From NCBI RefSeq assembly GCF_014649335.1, contig NZ_BMSV01000007.1, positions 42,654 to 106,653 of the forward strand: a stretch of DNA of 64,000 nt, written 5' to 3'. This DNA comes from Streptomyces roseolilacinus. Its GTDB lineage: Bacteria > Actinomycetota > Actinomycetes > Streptomycetales > Streptomycetaceae. The notes below the pieces were generated by a model. It did no database searches and had not been told where the DNA came from. It was given only the letters and a program-made list of their open reading frames with translations. Shown here one piece after another: positions 16,972 through 25,690 of this stretch (position 1 is its first letter; every line of letters begins with the position of its first letter). A program made the translations under genes and the position numbers.

Positions 16972-17709
16972 CTACGACACCGCGAACCGGCGGGCCAGCT
17001 CATCGCGTTGGGCGCGTACGAACGCGGCGTCCACCACCGCGCCGTGCCCCGGCACGTACAACGCGTCCCGCCCGCCCAGCTCCAGCAGCCGGTCCAGCGC
17101 GGCCGGCCAGCACGACGGGATCGCGTCCGGGCCCGCCTGGGGCTCGCCCGACTCCTCCACCAGGTCCCCGCAGAACACCACCTCGGGCGGCCCGTCGCCC
17201 GCCGCGCCCGGCACCAGCAGCGCCAGGTCGTGGCCCGTGTGCCCGGGCCCCACGTTCGCCAGCAGCACCTGCCGGCCGCCCAGGTCGAGCGTCCACTCGC
17301 CGCACACCAGGTGGTGCGGGTGCACCAGCACGTCCACGGCCTCGCCCGCCTCGTCCGGGGCGACGCCCTCCCGCACCGCGTCCGCCCGCAGCGCGTCCCG
17401 CTCCCGCACCAGCACCTCGTCCAGGCCCACGGCGCCGAACACCTGCGCGCCCGCGAACGCGGCGGCGCCCAGCACGTGGTCGAAGTGCGGGTGGCTCAGT
17501 GCGATGTGCGTCACGCGCCGCCCGCCCAGCAGCCCCTGGACCTGGGCGCGGATCCGCGCGCCCTCCCCCAGGGTGGAACCCGCGTCGAACAGCAGGGCGG
17601 CGTCGTCCCCGACGACCAGCCCGACCGTGGCGTCCCAGCCGGGCAGGCGCCTGCGGCCCACCCCGGCCGCGAGCCGTTCCCACCCTGACTCTTCCCAGCC
17701 GACGTCCAT
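16972..17709 (-). CDS. MBL-fold metallo-hydrolase
   Basis: A 245-residue metallo-beta-lactamase-fold protein. The metal site is seen as SHPHFDHVLG (HXHXDH), with GHTGHD and VVFCGDLVEESG supplying later ligands and PGHGAVVD near the C terminus. Family members hydrolyse diverse thioesters, lactones or phosphoesters, so the substrate cannot be read. It has no signal peptide. It probably forms a two-gene unit with DUF3097 downstream. It is divergent from hrcA. Confidence 0.85.
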   Translation of the reverse strand: MDVGWEESGWERLAAGVGRRRLPGWDATVGLVVGDDAALLFDAGSTLGEGARIRAQVQGLLGGRRVTHIALSHPHFDHVLGAAAFAGAQVFGAVGLDEVLVRERDALRADAVREGVAPDEAGEAVDVLVHPHHLVCGEWTLDLGGRQVLLANVGPGHTGHDLALLVPGAAGDGPPEVVFCGDLVEESGEPQAGPDAIPSCWPAALDRLLELGGRDALYVPGHGAVVDAAFVRAQRDELARRFAVS

Positions 17710-17803
17710 ACCGCGACGCTATCGGCAATGCCCGCGACCGGCGCGCGGTACGGTGATCGACCGCCGTGCGCCGTCGCGCTCGTCACGTCGCCCTTGCCAG
17801 GCA

Positions 17804-17824
17804 TTGACCTCGGCGCCGTACACT
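17804..17824 (+). promoter_or_regulatory. Possible hrcA promoter elements
   Basis: TACACT at 17819-17824 is a fair -10 and places the transcript start just before the CIRCE element. TTGACC at 17804 is too close to serve as its -35; TTGCCA at 17794-17799 is at 19 bp. The assignment is weak. Confidence 0.35.
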
Positions 17825-17838
17825 GGCCGCGGGGATGA

Positions 17839-17865
17839 TTGGCACTCGAACACGGTGAGTGCCAG
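17839..17865 (+). promoter_or_regulatory. CIRCE operator (HrcA binding site)
   Basis: TTGGCACTC (17839-17847), a 9-nt spacer, and GAGTGCCAG (17857-17865) match the CIRCE consensus TTAGCACTC-N9-GAGTGCTAA closely, including the exact spacer length. It sits 39 bp upstream of the hrcA start, in the 5' leader, so hrcA-dnaJ2 should be autorepressed and induced by heat. Confidence 0.9.
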
Positions 17866-17904
17866 CAGACGTCAGCCGACCGGAGCCAGCTGGAGGTGCG
17901 CGCC

Positions 17905-18921
17905 GTGCTCAGTGAACGCAGACTCGAAGTGCTGCGCGCCATCGTCCAGGACTACGTCGGCACGGAGGAGCCCGTCGGCTCCAAGGCGCTCACCGAGCGC
18001 CACAAGCTCGGCGTGTCGCCGGCCACCGTGCGCAACGACATGGCGGTGCTGGAGGAGGAGGGCTTCATCGCCCAGCCCCACACCAGCGCCGGGCGCATCC
18101 CCACGGACAAGGGCTACCGCCTCTTCGTCGACAAGCTCGCCGGAGTCAAGCCGCTGTCGTCGCCGGAGCGCCGGGCCATCCAGAACTTCCTGGACGGCGC
18201 GGTGGACCTGGACGACGTCGTGGGGCGCACGGTCCGCCTGCTCGCCCAGCTGACCCGCCAGGTCGCGGTCGTGCAGTACCCGTCGCTGACCCGGTCGACC
18301 GTGCGCCACGTCGAGCTGCTGTCGCTGGCCCCGGCCCGGCTGATGCTCGTCCTGATCACGGACACCGGGCGGGTGGAGCAGCGCATGGTCGACTGCCCCG
18401 CCCCCTTCGGCGAGACGTCCGTCGCCGACCTGCGCGCCCGGCTGAACAGCCAGGTCGTCGGACGGCGGTTCACCGACGTGCCGCAGCTGGTGCAGGACCT
18501 CCCGGAGTCCTTCGATCCGGAGGACCGCGGGACCGTCTCCACGGTGCTCTCCACGCTGCTGGAGACGCTGGTGGAGGAGACCGAGGAGCGCCTGGTGATC
18601 GGCGGGACCGCCAATCTCACGCGCTTCGGGCACGACTTCCCGCTCACCATCCGGCCCGTGCTGGAGGCACTGGAGGAGCAGGTCGTGCTCCTCAAGCTGC
18701 TCGGTGAGGCGACGGATCCGGCCATGACCGTACGTATCGGCCACGAGAACGCCCACGAGGGGCTCAACTCCACGTCCGTCGTCGCGGTCGGCTACGGTTC
18801 GGGCGGCGAGGCGGTCGCCAAACTCGGCGTGGTCGGACCGACCCGCATGGACTACCCCGGAACGATGGGAGCGGTACGCGCAGTGGCACGTTACGTCGGA
18901 CAGATCCTGGCGGAGTCGTAA
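17905..18921 (+). CDS. hrcA: Heat-inducible transcription repressor HrcA
   Basis: A 338-residue repressor of CIRCE-bearing chaperone genes (groE in streptomycetes). The N-terminal winged helix (about residues 1-90) contains SERRLEVLRAIVQDYV, SKALTERHKLGVSPATVRNDMA and TSAGRIPTDKGYRLFVD. The GAF-like and dimerisation parts follow, ending GTMGAVRAVARYVGQILAES. GTG 17905 is preceded by GGAGG at 17892-17896 with an 8-nt spacing. An autoregulatory CIRCE lies in the leader. dnaJ2 begins at the next base after the stop codon (TAAGTG), so the two are cotranscribed. Confidence 0.97.
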   Translation: MLSERRLEVLRAIVQDYVGTEEPVGSKALTERHKLGVSPATVRNDMAVLEEEGFIAQPHTSAGRIPTDKGYRLFVDKLAGVKPLSSPERRAIQNFLDGAVDLDDVVGRTVRLLAQLTRQVAVVQYPSLTRSTVRHVELLSLAPARLMLVLITDTGRVEQRMVDCPAPFGETSVADLRARLNSQVVGRRFTDVPQLVQDLPESFDPEDRGTVSTVLSTLLETLVEETEERLVIGGTANLTRFGHDFPLTIRPVLEALEEQVVLLKLLGEATDPAMTVRIGHENAHEGLNSTSVVAVGYGSGGEAVAKLGVVGPTRMDYPGTMGAVRAVARYVGQILAES

Positions 18922-20058
18922 GTGGCCACGGACTACTACGCCGTACTCGGCGTGCGCCGCGACGCGTCCCAGGACGAGATCAAGAAGGCATTCCGCCGGC
19001 TCGCCCGCGAGCTGCACCCGGATGTCAACCCCGATCCGAAGACGCAGGAGCGGTTCAAGGAGATCAACGCCGCCTACGAGGTGTTGTCGGACCCGCAGAA
19101 GAAGCAGGTCTACGACCTCGGCGGCGACCCCCTGTCGTCCGGCGGGGCCGGAGCGGGCGCGGGCTTCGGCGCGGGCGGCTTCGGGAACTTCTCCGACATC
19201 ATGGACGCCTTCTTCGGCACGGCGTCCCAGCGCGGCCCCCGGTCGCGCACCCGCCGCGGCCAGGACGCGATGATCCGGCTGGAGATCGAGCTCGACGAGG
19301 CGGCCTTCGGCACGACGAAGGACATCCAGGTCGACACGGCCGTCGTGTGCACGACGTGCTCCGGTGAGGGCGCCGCGCCGGGCACCTCGGCGCAGACGTG
19401 CGACATGTGCCGCGGCCGCGGCGAGGTGTCGCAGGTGACGCGGTCCTTCCTGGGCCAGGTCATGACGTCCCGCCCCTGCCCGCAGTGCCAGGGCTTCGGC
19501 ACGGTCGTGCCGACGCCGTGCCCCGAGTGCGCCGGCGACGGCCGGGTGCGGTCCCGCCGGACGCTCACGGTCAAGATCCCGGCCGGCGTCGACAACGGCA
19601 CGCGCATCCAGCTCGCCGGCGAGGGCGAGGTCGGCCCCGGCGGCGGCCCGGCGGGCGACCTGTACGTGGAGATCCACGAGCTGCCGCACCCGGTGTTCCA
19701 GCGGCGCGGCGACGACCTGCACTGCACGGTGACGATCCCGATGACGGCGGGCGCGCTCGGCACGAAGGTGCCGCTGGAGACGCTCGACGGCATGGAGGAG
19801 GTCGACATCCGGCCGGGTACGCAGTCGGGCCAGTCGATCCCGCTGCACGGCCGCGGCGTCACGCACCTGCGCGGCGGCGGGCGCGGCGACCTGATCGTCC
19901 ACGTCGAGGTCCAGACGCCCACGAAGCTGGACGCGGAGCAGGAGCGCCTGCTGCGCGACCTGGCGAAGCTGCGCGGGGAGGAACGGCCGACCGGCCAGTT
20001 CGCCCCGGGCCAGCAGGGCCTCTTCTCGCGGCTGAAGGACGCCTTCAACGGACGCTAG
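18922..20058 (+). CDS. dnaJ2: Molecular chaperone DnaJ (second copy, DnaJ2 type)
   Basis: A 378-residue type I DnaJ co-chaperone of DnaK. The J domain (residues 1-70) has the HPD motif in RELHPDVNPD. A Gly-rich linker follows (GGAGAGAGFGAGGFGNF), then four zinc-binding CXXCXGXG repeats (CTTCSGEG, CDMCRGRG, CPQCQGFG, CPECAGDG) at about 135-205, and the substrate-binding C-terminal domains. The GTG start directly abuts the hrcA stop. Linkage to hrcA and the upstream CIRCE marks this as the HrcA-controlled copy, distinct from the dnaJ of the dnaK operon. A strong hairpin follows at 20080-20108. Confidence 0.96.
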   Translation: MATDYYAVLGVRRDASQDEIKKAFRRLARELHPDVNPDPKTQERFKEINAAYEVLSDPQKKQVYDLGGDPLSSGGAGAGAGFGAGGFGNFSDIMDAFFGTASQRGPRSRTRRGQDAMIRLEIELDEAAFGTTKDIQVDTAVVCTTCSGEGAAPGTSAQTCDMCRGRGEVSQVTRSFLGQVMTSRPCPQCQGFGTVVPTPCPECAGDGRVRSRRTLTVKIPAGVDNGTRIQLAGEGEVGPGGGPAGDLYVEIHELPHPVFQRRGDDLHCTVTIPMTAGALGTKVPLETLDGMEEVDIRPGTQSGQSIPLHGRGVTHLRGGGRGDLIVHVEVQTPTKLDAEQERLLRDLAKLRGEERPTGQFAPGQQGLFSRLKDAFNGR

Positions 20059-20079
20059 CGGGCCCCGGCGGCGCGCTCC

Positions 20080-20108
20080 GGTGGTCCGGGGCACGCCCCC
20101 GGACCACC
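20080..20108 (+). terminator. Terminator hairpin after dnaJ2
   Basis: GGTGGTCCGGGG (20080-20091) pairs perfectly with CCCCGGACCACC (20097-20108) around a 5-nt loop, 22 nt past the stop codon. No T run. Confidence 0.7.
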
Positions 20109-20203
20109 CCGCCGCCGGCGGGCGCCCGCCGCGGCCGGGCCCGGCCGCGGCGCCCGGAACCGGGGGCTTCGAGGGGGCCGCGGGGGCGTGACACCATGCG
20201 TGC

Positions 20204-21277
20204 ATGTCCTCCGCGCTGACCGATCTCTGCCGTTACCCGATCGTGCAGGCCCCCATGGCCGGTGGCGCCTCGTGTCCGCAGCTCGTCGCCGCCGTGTCCG
20301 AGGCGGGCGGCCTCGGCTTCCTGGCCGCCGGGTACAAGACGGCCGACGGCATGTACCGGGAGGTCCAGCAGCTCCGGGGCCTCACCGCCCGCCCCTTCGG
20401 CGTGAACCTGTTCATGCCGCAGCCGGGCCAGGCGGACGCCGCCGCCGTCGAGGTGTACCGCCAGCAGCTCGCCGGTGAGGCCGCCTGGTACGAGACACCG
20501 CTCGGCGACCCCGACGCCGGCCGGGACGACGGCTACGACGCGAAGCTGGCGATCCTCCTCGACGACCCGGTACCGGTCGTGTCCTTCACGTTCGGCTGCC
20601 CCGCGCCCGACACGCTGGCGGCCTTCGCGCGGGTGGGCACCCGCACCGTCGTGACGGTCACCGGCCCCGACGAGGCGCGGGCCGCCGAACGCGCCGGCGC
20701 CGACGCCGTGTGCGTGCAGGGCGTCGAGGCGGGCGGCCACCAGGGCACCCACCGGGACGACCCGGAGACCGAGGGCTCCGGCACCGGGCTGCTGGCGCTG
20801 ATCACCCAGGTCCGCGAGGCGGTGCGGCTGCCGATGCTCGCCGCGGGGGGCCTGATGCGCGGCGGCCAGATCGCCGCCGTCCTCGCGGCGGGCGCCGAGG
20901 CCGCGCAACTGGGCACCGCGTTCCTGGTGTGCCCGGAGTCCGCCGCCGACCCGCTGCACAAGCGGGCCGTGACGGACCCGCTGTTCACCCACACCGAACT
21001 CACCCGCGCCTTCTCCGGCCGCCCCGCCCGGAGCCTGGTCAACCGGTTCGTGCGGGAGCACGGGCCGTACGCCCCGGCCGCGTACCCCGAGGTGCACCAC
21101 CTGACCAGCGGCCTGCGCAAGGCCGCGGCCAGGGCGAAGGACCCGCAGGGCATGGCCCTGTGGGCCGGCCAGGGCCACCGCCTGGCCCGGGAGCTGCCCG
21201 CCGGGCAGCTCGTCGAAGTACTCCACTGCGAACTCCGGTCGGCCGTCTCCGAGCTGGCCGTGGGAGGTACGTCATGA
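20204..21277 (+). CDS. Nitronate monooxygenase-like FMN protein (NPD family)
   Basis: A 357-residue TIM-barrel flavoprotein of the 2-nitropropane dioxygenase/nitronate monooxygenase family. It shows YPIVQAPMAGGAS at the N terminus, VSFTFGCPAPDTL, the FMN phosphate-binding GADAVCVQGVEAGGHQGTH and LAAGGLMRGGQIAAVLAAGA, and QLGTAFLVCPES. The GGHxG His is present, consistent with an active oxidase. The true substrate is uncertain, since the family also contains enoyl reductase-like and other oxidases. The stop overlaps the rsmE start by ATGA, implying cotranscription with rsmE. Confidence 0.9.
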   Translation: MSSALTDLCRYPIVQAPMAGGASCPQLVAAVSEAGGLGFLAAGYKTADGMYREVQQLRGLTARPFGVNLFMPQPGQADAAAVEVYRQQLAGEAAWYETPLGDPDAGRDDGYDAKLAILLDDPVPVVSFTFGCPAPDTLAAFARVGTRTVVTVTGPDEARAAERAGADAVCVQGVEAGGHQGTHRDDPETEGSGTGLLALITQVREAVRLPMLAAGGLMRGGQIAAVLAAGAEAAQLGTAFLVCPESAADPLHKRAVTDPLFTHTELTRAFSGRPARSLVNRFVREHGPYAPAAYPEVHHLTSGLRKAAARAKDPQGMALWAGQGHRLARELPAGQLVEVLHCELRSAVSELAVGGTS

Positions 21278-22017
21278 CCGCCCCCGTCTTCGTCGCCGAC
21301 GACCTGACGGCCGCCGCGCCCGGCGCGGTGCTCACCCTGGACGGGCCCGAGGGCCGGCACGCCGTGTCGGTGCGCCGGCTGCGGGTCGGCGAGGAGGTCG
21401 TCCTCACGGACGGCGCCGGGCGCGGCGCGTACGGCACCGTCGCCGCCGTCGAGGGCAAGGACCGCCTCGACGTGGCCGTCGCACGGGTGCGGGACGAGCC
21501 CGCGCCCGCGCCCCGCATCACCGTCGTGCAGGCCCTGCCCAAGGGCGACCGGGGCGAACTGGCCGTCGAGACGATGACCGAGACCGGTGTCGACGCGGTC
21601 GTGCCGTGGGCGGCGTCGCGGTGCATCACCCAGTGGAAGGGCGAGCGCGGCGCGAAGGCGCTGGCGAAGTGGCGGGCCACCGCGCGCGAGGCGGGCAAGC
21701 AGTCCCGCAGGCTCCGCTTCCCGGACGTCGCGGAGGCGGCCGGCACCAGGGCGGTGGCCCGGCTGCTGGCGGACGCCGACTTCGCGGCCGTGCTGCACGA
21801 GGAGGGCGCCGAGCCGCTCGCCACCGCCCCGCTGCCCGCGACCGGCGACATCGTCCTGGTCGTCGGCCCCGAGGGCGGCGTCGCGCCCGACGAGCTCGCC
21901 GCGTTCGCGGAGGCCGGCGCCAGGCCGTACCGGCTCGGGCGGAGCGTCCTGCGCACCTCCACGGCCGGCACGGCGGCGACGGCACTCCTCCTCGGGCGCA
22001 CCGGACGGTGGTCCTGA
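21274..22017 (+). CDS. rsmE: 16S rRNA m3U1498 methyltransferase RsmE
   Basis: A 247-residue SPOUT-class methyltransferase that methylates U1498 of 16S rRNA using SAM. The N-terminal PUA-like domain has GPEGRHAVSVRRLRVGEEV. The catalytic part shows ALPKGDRGELAVETMTETGV, and the knot region has LVVGPEGGVAPDEL and LGRSVLRTSTAGTAA, all typical. The ATG overlaps the previous stop by 4 nt (ATGA), with GGGAGG ten nt upstream inside the previous gene. Confidence 0.96.
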   Translation: MTAPVFVADDLTAAAPGAVLTLDGPEGRHAVSVRRLRVGEEVVLTDGAGRGAYGTVAAVEGKDRLDVAVARVRDEPAPAPRITVVQALPKGDRGELAVETMTETGVDAVVPWAASRCITQWKGERGAKALAKWRATAREAGKQSRRLRFPDVAEAAGTRAVARLLADADFAAVLHEEGAEPLATAPLPATGDIVLVVGPEGGVAPDELAAFAEAGARPYRLGRSVLRTSTAGTAATALLLGRTGRWS

Positions 22018-22037
22018 GGCGGCCCCCCGGGCGGCGA

Positions 22038-22043
22038 TAGGGT
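22038..22043 (+). promoter_or_regulatory. -10 hexamer TAGGGT for the HIT gene
   Basis: TAGGGT is a near-consensus streptomycete -10 in the 67-bp gap between rsmE and the HIT gene. It would give a leader of about 35 nt containing a GAGAGGGGG ribosome binding site. The -35 region is poor. Confidence 0.45.
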
Positions 22044-22084
22044 ACGGAGGTACCCGCCGTCCGAGTCGAGAGGGGGCCGCCGGC

Positions 22085-22444
22085 ATGGCCGGAGAGCCGC
22101 GCAGCGACTGCCTGTTCTGCAAGATCGTGGTGGGGGAGGTGCCGGCGACGATCGTCCGGGAGACGGAGACCACCGTCGCCTTCCGCGACATCAACCCGCA
22201 GGCACCCACCCACGTGCTGGTCATCCCCAAGGAGCACCACGCCGACGCCGCCGCGCTCGCCGCCGCGGCGCCGGGGATCGCCGCCGACGTCCTGCGCGAG
22301 GCCGGGGAGGTCGCCGCGCAGGAGAAGACCGACGACGCCGGCTACCGGATCGTGTTCAACACGGGCGCCGGGGCCGGCCAGACCGTCTTCCACGCGCACG
22401 CCCACGTCCTCGGCGGCCGCGGCCTCGAGTGGCCCCCCGGATAG
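22085..22444 (+). CDS. HIT family nucleotide hydrolase
   Basis: A 119-residue histidine-triad protein. The N-terminal CLFCKIVVGEVPATIV pattern with Cys ligands and the catalytic triad HAHAHVLGG near the C terminus place it in the Hint/PKCI-like branch, which cleaves phosphoramidates such as AMP-lysine. ATG 22085 is preceded by a purine-rich GAGAGGGGG run. The downstream rnz starts 5 bp after the stop, suggesting an operon HIT-rnz-deaminase. Confidence 0.94.
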   Translation: MAGEPRSDCLFCKIVVGEVPATIVRETETTVAFRDINPQAPTHVLVIPKEHHADAAALAAAAPGIAADVLREAGEVAAQEKTDDAGYRIVFNTGAGAGQTVFHAHAHVLGGRGLEWPPG

Positions 22445-22449
22445 ACCGC

Positions 22450-23355
22450 GTGTCCGTACGAGAGCTCGTCGTGCTGGGCACCGCAAGCCAGGTGCCCACA
22501 CGCCACCGCAACCACAACGGCTACCTGCTCCGCTGGGACGGCGAGGGCATCCTCTTCGACCCGGGCGAGGGCACCCAGCGCCAGATGCTGCGCGCCGGGG
22601 TCGCCGCGCACGACATCGACCGGATCTGCGTCACGCACTTCCACGGCGACCACAGCCTCGGCCTCGCCGGGGTCATCCAGCGCATCAACCTGGACCAGGT
22701 CCCGCACCCCGTCACCGCCCACTACCCGGCGTCCGGGCAGCGGTTCTTCGAACGGCTGCGGTACGCCACCGCCTACCGCGAGCGCGCCGACGTCGTGGAG
22801 GCACCCGTCGCCGTCGACGGGCCCGTCGCGCGGACCCCCGGGTACACGCTGGAGGCCCGCCGCCTGTCGCACCCCGTCGAGTCGTTCGGCTACCGGCTGA
22901 CGGAACCGGACGGCCGCCGCATGCTGCCCGAGCGGCTCGCGGCGCACGGCGTCAAGGGCCCCGACGTGGGCGTCCTCCAGCGGGAGGGCGTCCTGCGCGG
23001 GGTCCGGCTGGAGGACGTCAGCGAGGTACGGCCCGGCCAGCGCTTCGCCTTCGTCATGGACACCCGCCTCTGCGACGGCGTCCACGCGCTCGCCGAGGGC
23101 TGCGACCTGCTCGTCATCGAGTCGACGTTCCTCGACGAGGACACCGACCTCGCCGTCGAGCACGGCCACCTGACCGCGGGCCAGGCCGCCGCCGCCGCCC
23201 GCGACGCGGGCGTCCGGCACCTCGTCCTCACCCACTTCTCGCAACGCTACGGCGACCCGTCCGCCTTCGAACGCCAGGCCCGCGCGGCGGGGTTCGACGG
23301 CGAGCTGACCGTCGCCCAGGACCTCGTCCGCGTCCCCCTCCCCAAGCGCCCCTAG
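22450..23355 (+). CDS. rnz: Ribonuclease Z (tRNA 3' processing endonuclease)
   Basis: A 301-residue MBL-fold tRNase Z that cuts the 3' trailer from tRNA precursors. The N terminus RELVVLGTASQVPTRHRNHN and the metal motif THFHGDHSLGLAG are diagnostic. FVMDTRLCDGV and LVLTHFSQRYGD provide later ligands and the family HST-like loop. GTG 22450 (start SVRELV) is chosen; GTG 22429 is in frame but would overlap the HIT gene. Cytoplasmic, no signal peptide. Confidence 0.95.
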   Translation: MSVRELVVLGTASQVPTRHRNHNGYLLRWDGEGILFDPGEGTQRQMLRAGVAAHDIDRICVTHFHGDHSLGLAGVIQRINLDQVPHPVTAHYPASGQRFFERLRYATAYRERADVVEAPVAVDGPVARTPGYTLEARRLSHPVESFGYRLTEPDGRRMLPERLAAHGVKGPDVGVLQREGVLRGVRLEDVSEVRPGQRFAFVMDTRLCDGVHALAEGCDLLVIESTFLDEDTDLAVEHGHLTAGQAAAAARDAGVRHLVLTHFSQRYGDPSAFERQARAAGFDGELTVAQDLVRVPLPKRP

Positions 23356-23366
23356 GGACCGCCGCC

Positions 23367-24371
23367 ATGAACCTCCCCGAACACCTCCCCAAGGCGGAGC
23401 TCCACCTCCACATCGAGGGCACCCTCGAACCCGAGCTGGCCTTCGCCCTCGCCGCCCGCAACGGCGTCGACCTGCCCTACGCCGACACGGAGGAGCTGCG
23501 CCGGGCGTACCGGTTCGACGACCTCCGGTCGTTCCTCGACCTGTACTACGCGCTCATGACCGTCCTGCGCACCGCGGACGACTTCGCCGAGCTCGCCGAC
23601 GCCTACCTGGCGCGGGCCGCCGCCCAGGGCGTCCGGCACGCCGAGATCTTCTTCGACCCGCAGGCCCACACCGACCGCGGCATCCCCCTCGGCACCGTCG
23701 TCGAGGGCCTCGCCCGGGCGCTGGAGCGCAGCGAGGAGCGGCACGGCGTCACCACGCAGCTGATCATGTGCTTCCTGCGGGACCGGTCCGCCGAGGCCGC
23801 GCGGGAGACCCTCGACGCCGCGAAGCCGTACCTGCGCCACATCGCCGGCGTCGGACTGGACTCGGCGGAGGTCGGCCACCCGCCCGCCGAGTTCCGCGAG
23901 GTGTACGAGGCGGCCGCCGCGCTGGGCCTGCGGAAGGTCGCCCACGCCGGCGAGGAGGGCCCGCCCTCGTACGTCCGCGAGGCCCTGGACGTCCTCGGCG
24001 TCGAGCGGATCGACCACGGGCTGCGCGCCATGGAGGACCCGGAGCTGGTGCGGCGGCTGGTGCGGGACCGGGTGCCGCTCACCCTGTGCCCGCTGTCCAA
24101 CGTCCGGCTGCGCGCCGTGGACCTCCTGGAGGACCACCCGCTGAAGGCGATGATGGACGCCGGACTGCTGGTCACCGTCAACTCCGACGACCCCGCCTAC
24201 TTCGGCGGATACGTGGGGGACACCTTCCACGCCGTCCGCGAGGCCCTCGCCCTCACCGAGGACGACCTGCGCCGGCTCGCCCGCAACTCCTTCGAGGCGG
24301 CGTTCCTCGACCACGACGAGGAGCTGCGCGCGCGGTACCTGGCCGAGGTCGACGCGTACACCTTCGACTGA
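23367..24371 (+). CDS. Adenine deaminase-type member of the adenosine deaminase family
   Basis: A 334-residue zinc amidohydrolase. HLHIEGTLEPEL carries the first metal ligands, VAHAGEEGPPSYV and ERIDHGLRA the next, and VNSDDPAYFGGYV the catalytic Asp region. The combination HIEGTLEPEL, FFDPQAHTDRG, HAGEEGPP and DPAYFGGY is that of the Aah1/PA0148 branch, whose characterised members deaminate adenine to hypoxanthine (EC 3.5.4.2), not adenosine. Automated pipelines often call it adenosine deaminase. It follows rnz by 11 bp. A purine-salvage role is inferred. Confidence 0.9.
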   Translation: MNLPEHLPKAELHLHIEGTLEPELAFALAARNGVDLPYADTEELRRAYRFDDLRSFLDLYYALMTVLRTADDFAELADAYLARAAAQGVRHAEIFFDPQAHTDRGIPLGTVVEGLARALERSEERHGVTTQLIMCFLRDRSAEAARETLDAAKPYLRHIAGVGLDSAEVGHPPAEFREVYEAAAALGLRKVAHAGEEGPPSYVREALDVLGVERIDHGLRAMEDPELVRRLVRDRVPLTLCPLSNVRLRAVDLLEDHPLKAMMDAGLLVTVNSDDPAYFGGYVGDTFHAVREALALTEDDLRRLARNSFEAAFLDHDEELRARYLAEVDAYTFD

Positions 24372-24452
24372 CGCGGGCGGGATCGCGGGCCGGGGCGCGC
24401 GGCGGATCGGGCACACTGGCAGAACCAGCGCCGCGCGACCGGGGAGCCCGCC

Positions 24453-25574
24453 GTGACCACGCCCGACCCCATCGGAGGACAGCCGTACCGGCACACCGCC
24501 GGCGTCGACCCGCTGGGTACGCTCCGCACCCCCGCGGACCCCGACTGCGACGTGTTCCTGACCGGCACGGTGTTCCTCGACATCGTCTTCACCGGCCTGG
24601 ACAGCGCCCCGGCGAAGGGCACGGAGACCTGGGCGCGCGGCATGGGCTCCAGCCCCGGCGGCGTCGCCAACATGGCGACCGCCCTGGCCCGGCTGGGGCT
24701 GCGCACCTCCCTCGCCGCCGCGTTCGGTGACGACCACTACGGCGAGTACTGCTGGGACGCGCTCGAACAGGGCGAGGGCATCGACCTGTCCCGGTCGCGG
24801 ACCGTGCCCGGATGGCACTCCCCGGTGACGGTGTCCATGGCCTTCGACGGCGAACGCACGATGGTGTCGCACGGTCACGAGGCGCCGCCCCCGGAGGGGT
24901 CCGTCCCCACCTGCCCGCCCCGCGCGCGGGGGGCGGTCGCCTCCCTCGTGCCCGGCCGCTCCGAGGAGTGGGTGGCGCAGGCGGCCCGCCGCCGGACGCG
25001 GATCTTCGCCGACGTGGGGTGGGACGAGACCGGCCGCTGGGACCTGGCCGCGCTGCCCGACCTGGAGCACTGCGAGGCGTTCCTGCCCAACGCCGAGGAG
25101 GCCGTGCGCTACACCCGCACCGACTGCCCGCGCGCCGCCGCCCGCGCCCTCGCCGACCGGGTGCCGCTCGCGGTGGTCACGCTCGGCGCGGACGGCGCGT
25201 ACGCCGTGGACGGCGGCACGGGCGAGACGGCCGAGGTGCCGGCCATCGAGGTCGCCGCGCTGGACCCGACCGGCGCGGGGGACGTGTTCGTGGCCGGGTT
25301 CCTCACCGGCACGCTCGCCGGGTGGCCGCTCGCCGACCGGCTGGCCTTCGCCGGGCTGACGGCCGCGCTGTCGGTGCAGGAGTTCGGCGGGTCGCTGTCC
25401 GCGCCCGGCTGGGTCGAGGTCGCCGCCTGGTGGCAGTACGTCCAGGGCTGCTCCGACCAGGACCCGGCCGCGCTGCGCCGGTACGGGTTCCTCGACGCGC
25501 TGCTGCCCGCGCCCACCCGGCCCTGGCCGCTGCGCCGCGCGGTGCCGACCATCGGGTTCCGCCGGTCCCCCTGA
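24453..25574 (+). CDS. PfkB family carbohydrate/nucleoside kinase
   Basis: A 373-residue ribokinase-fold kinase. The N-terminal strand DVFLTGTVFLDIVFTGLD and SSPGGVANMATALARLGLRT form the substrate site with the first PfkB signature. DPTGAGDVFVAGFLTGTLAG holds the second signature with the catalytic Asp. Substrate class (sugar or nucleoside) cannot be read. The first 35 residues are an extra N-terminal extension. GTG 24453 follows GGGGAG at 24441-24446. The following phoH gene is separated by 116 bp with its own leader. Confidence 0.88.
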   Translation: MTTPDPIGGQPYRHTAGVDPLGTLRTPADPDCDVFLTGTVFLDIVFTGLDSAPAKGTETWARGMGSSPGGVANMATALARLGLRTSLAAAFGDDHYGEYCWDALEQGEGIDLSRSRTVPGWHSPVTVSMAFDGERTMVSHGHEAPPPEGSVPTCPPRARGAVASLVPGRSEEWVAQAARRRTRIFADVGWDETGRWDLAALPDLEHCEAFLPNAEEAVRYTRTDCPRAAARALADRVPLAVVTLGADGAYAVDGGTGETAEVPAIEVAALDPTGAGDVFVAGFLTGTLAGWPLADRLAFAGLTAALSVQEFGGSLSAPGWVEVAAWWQYVQGCSDQDPAALRRYGFLDALLPAPTRPWPLRRAVPTIGFRRSP

Positions 25575-25690
25575 GGCGGCGGAAAAGCCTTCTGGGTTGC
25601 GAGCCGTACGCCGTACCCTGGACGGTACAGAGGTTGTCGAGCGGCGAGAACCCTGCAACAGGAGGTATGCGCAGGCCACAGTGCCGGCCC

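Noticed and set aside
17804..17824. TTGACC as the hrcA -35
   Set aside because: It is only 9 bp from the best -10, so the pair cannot form a normal promoter.
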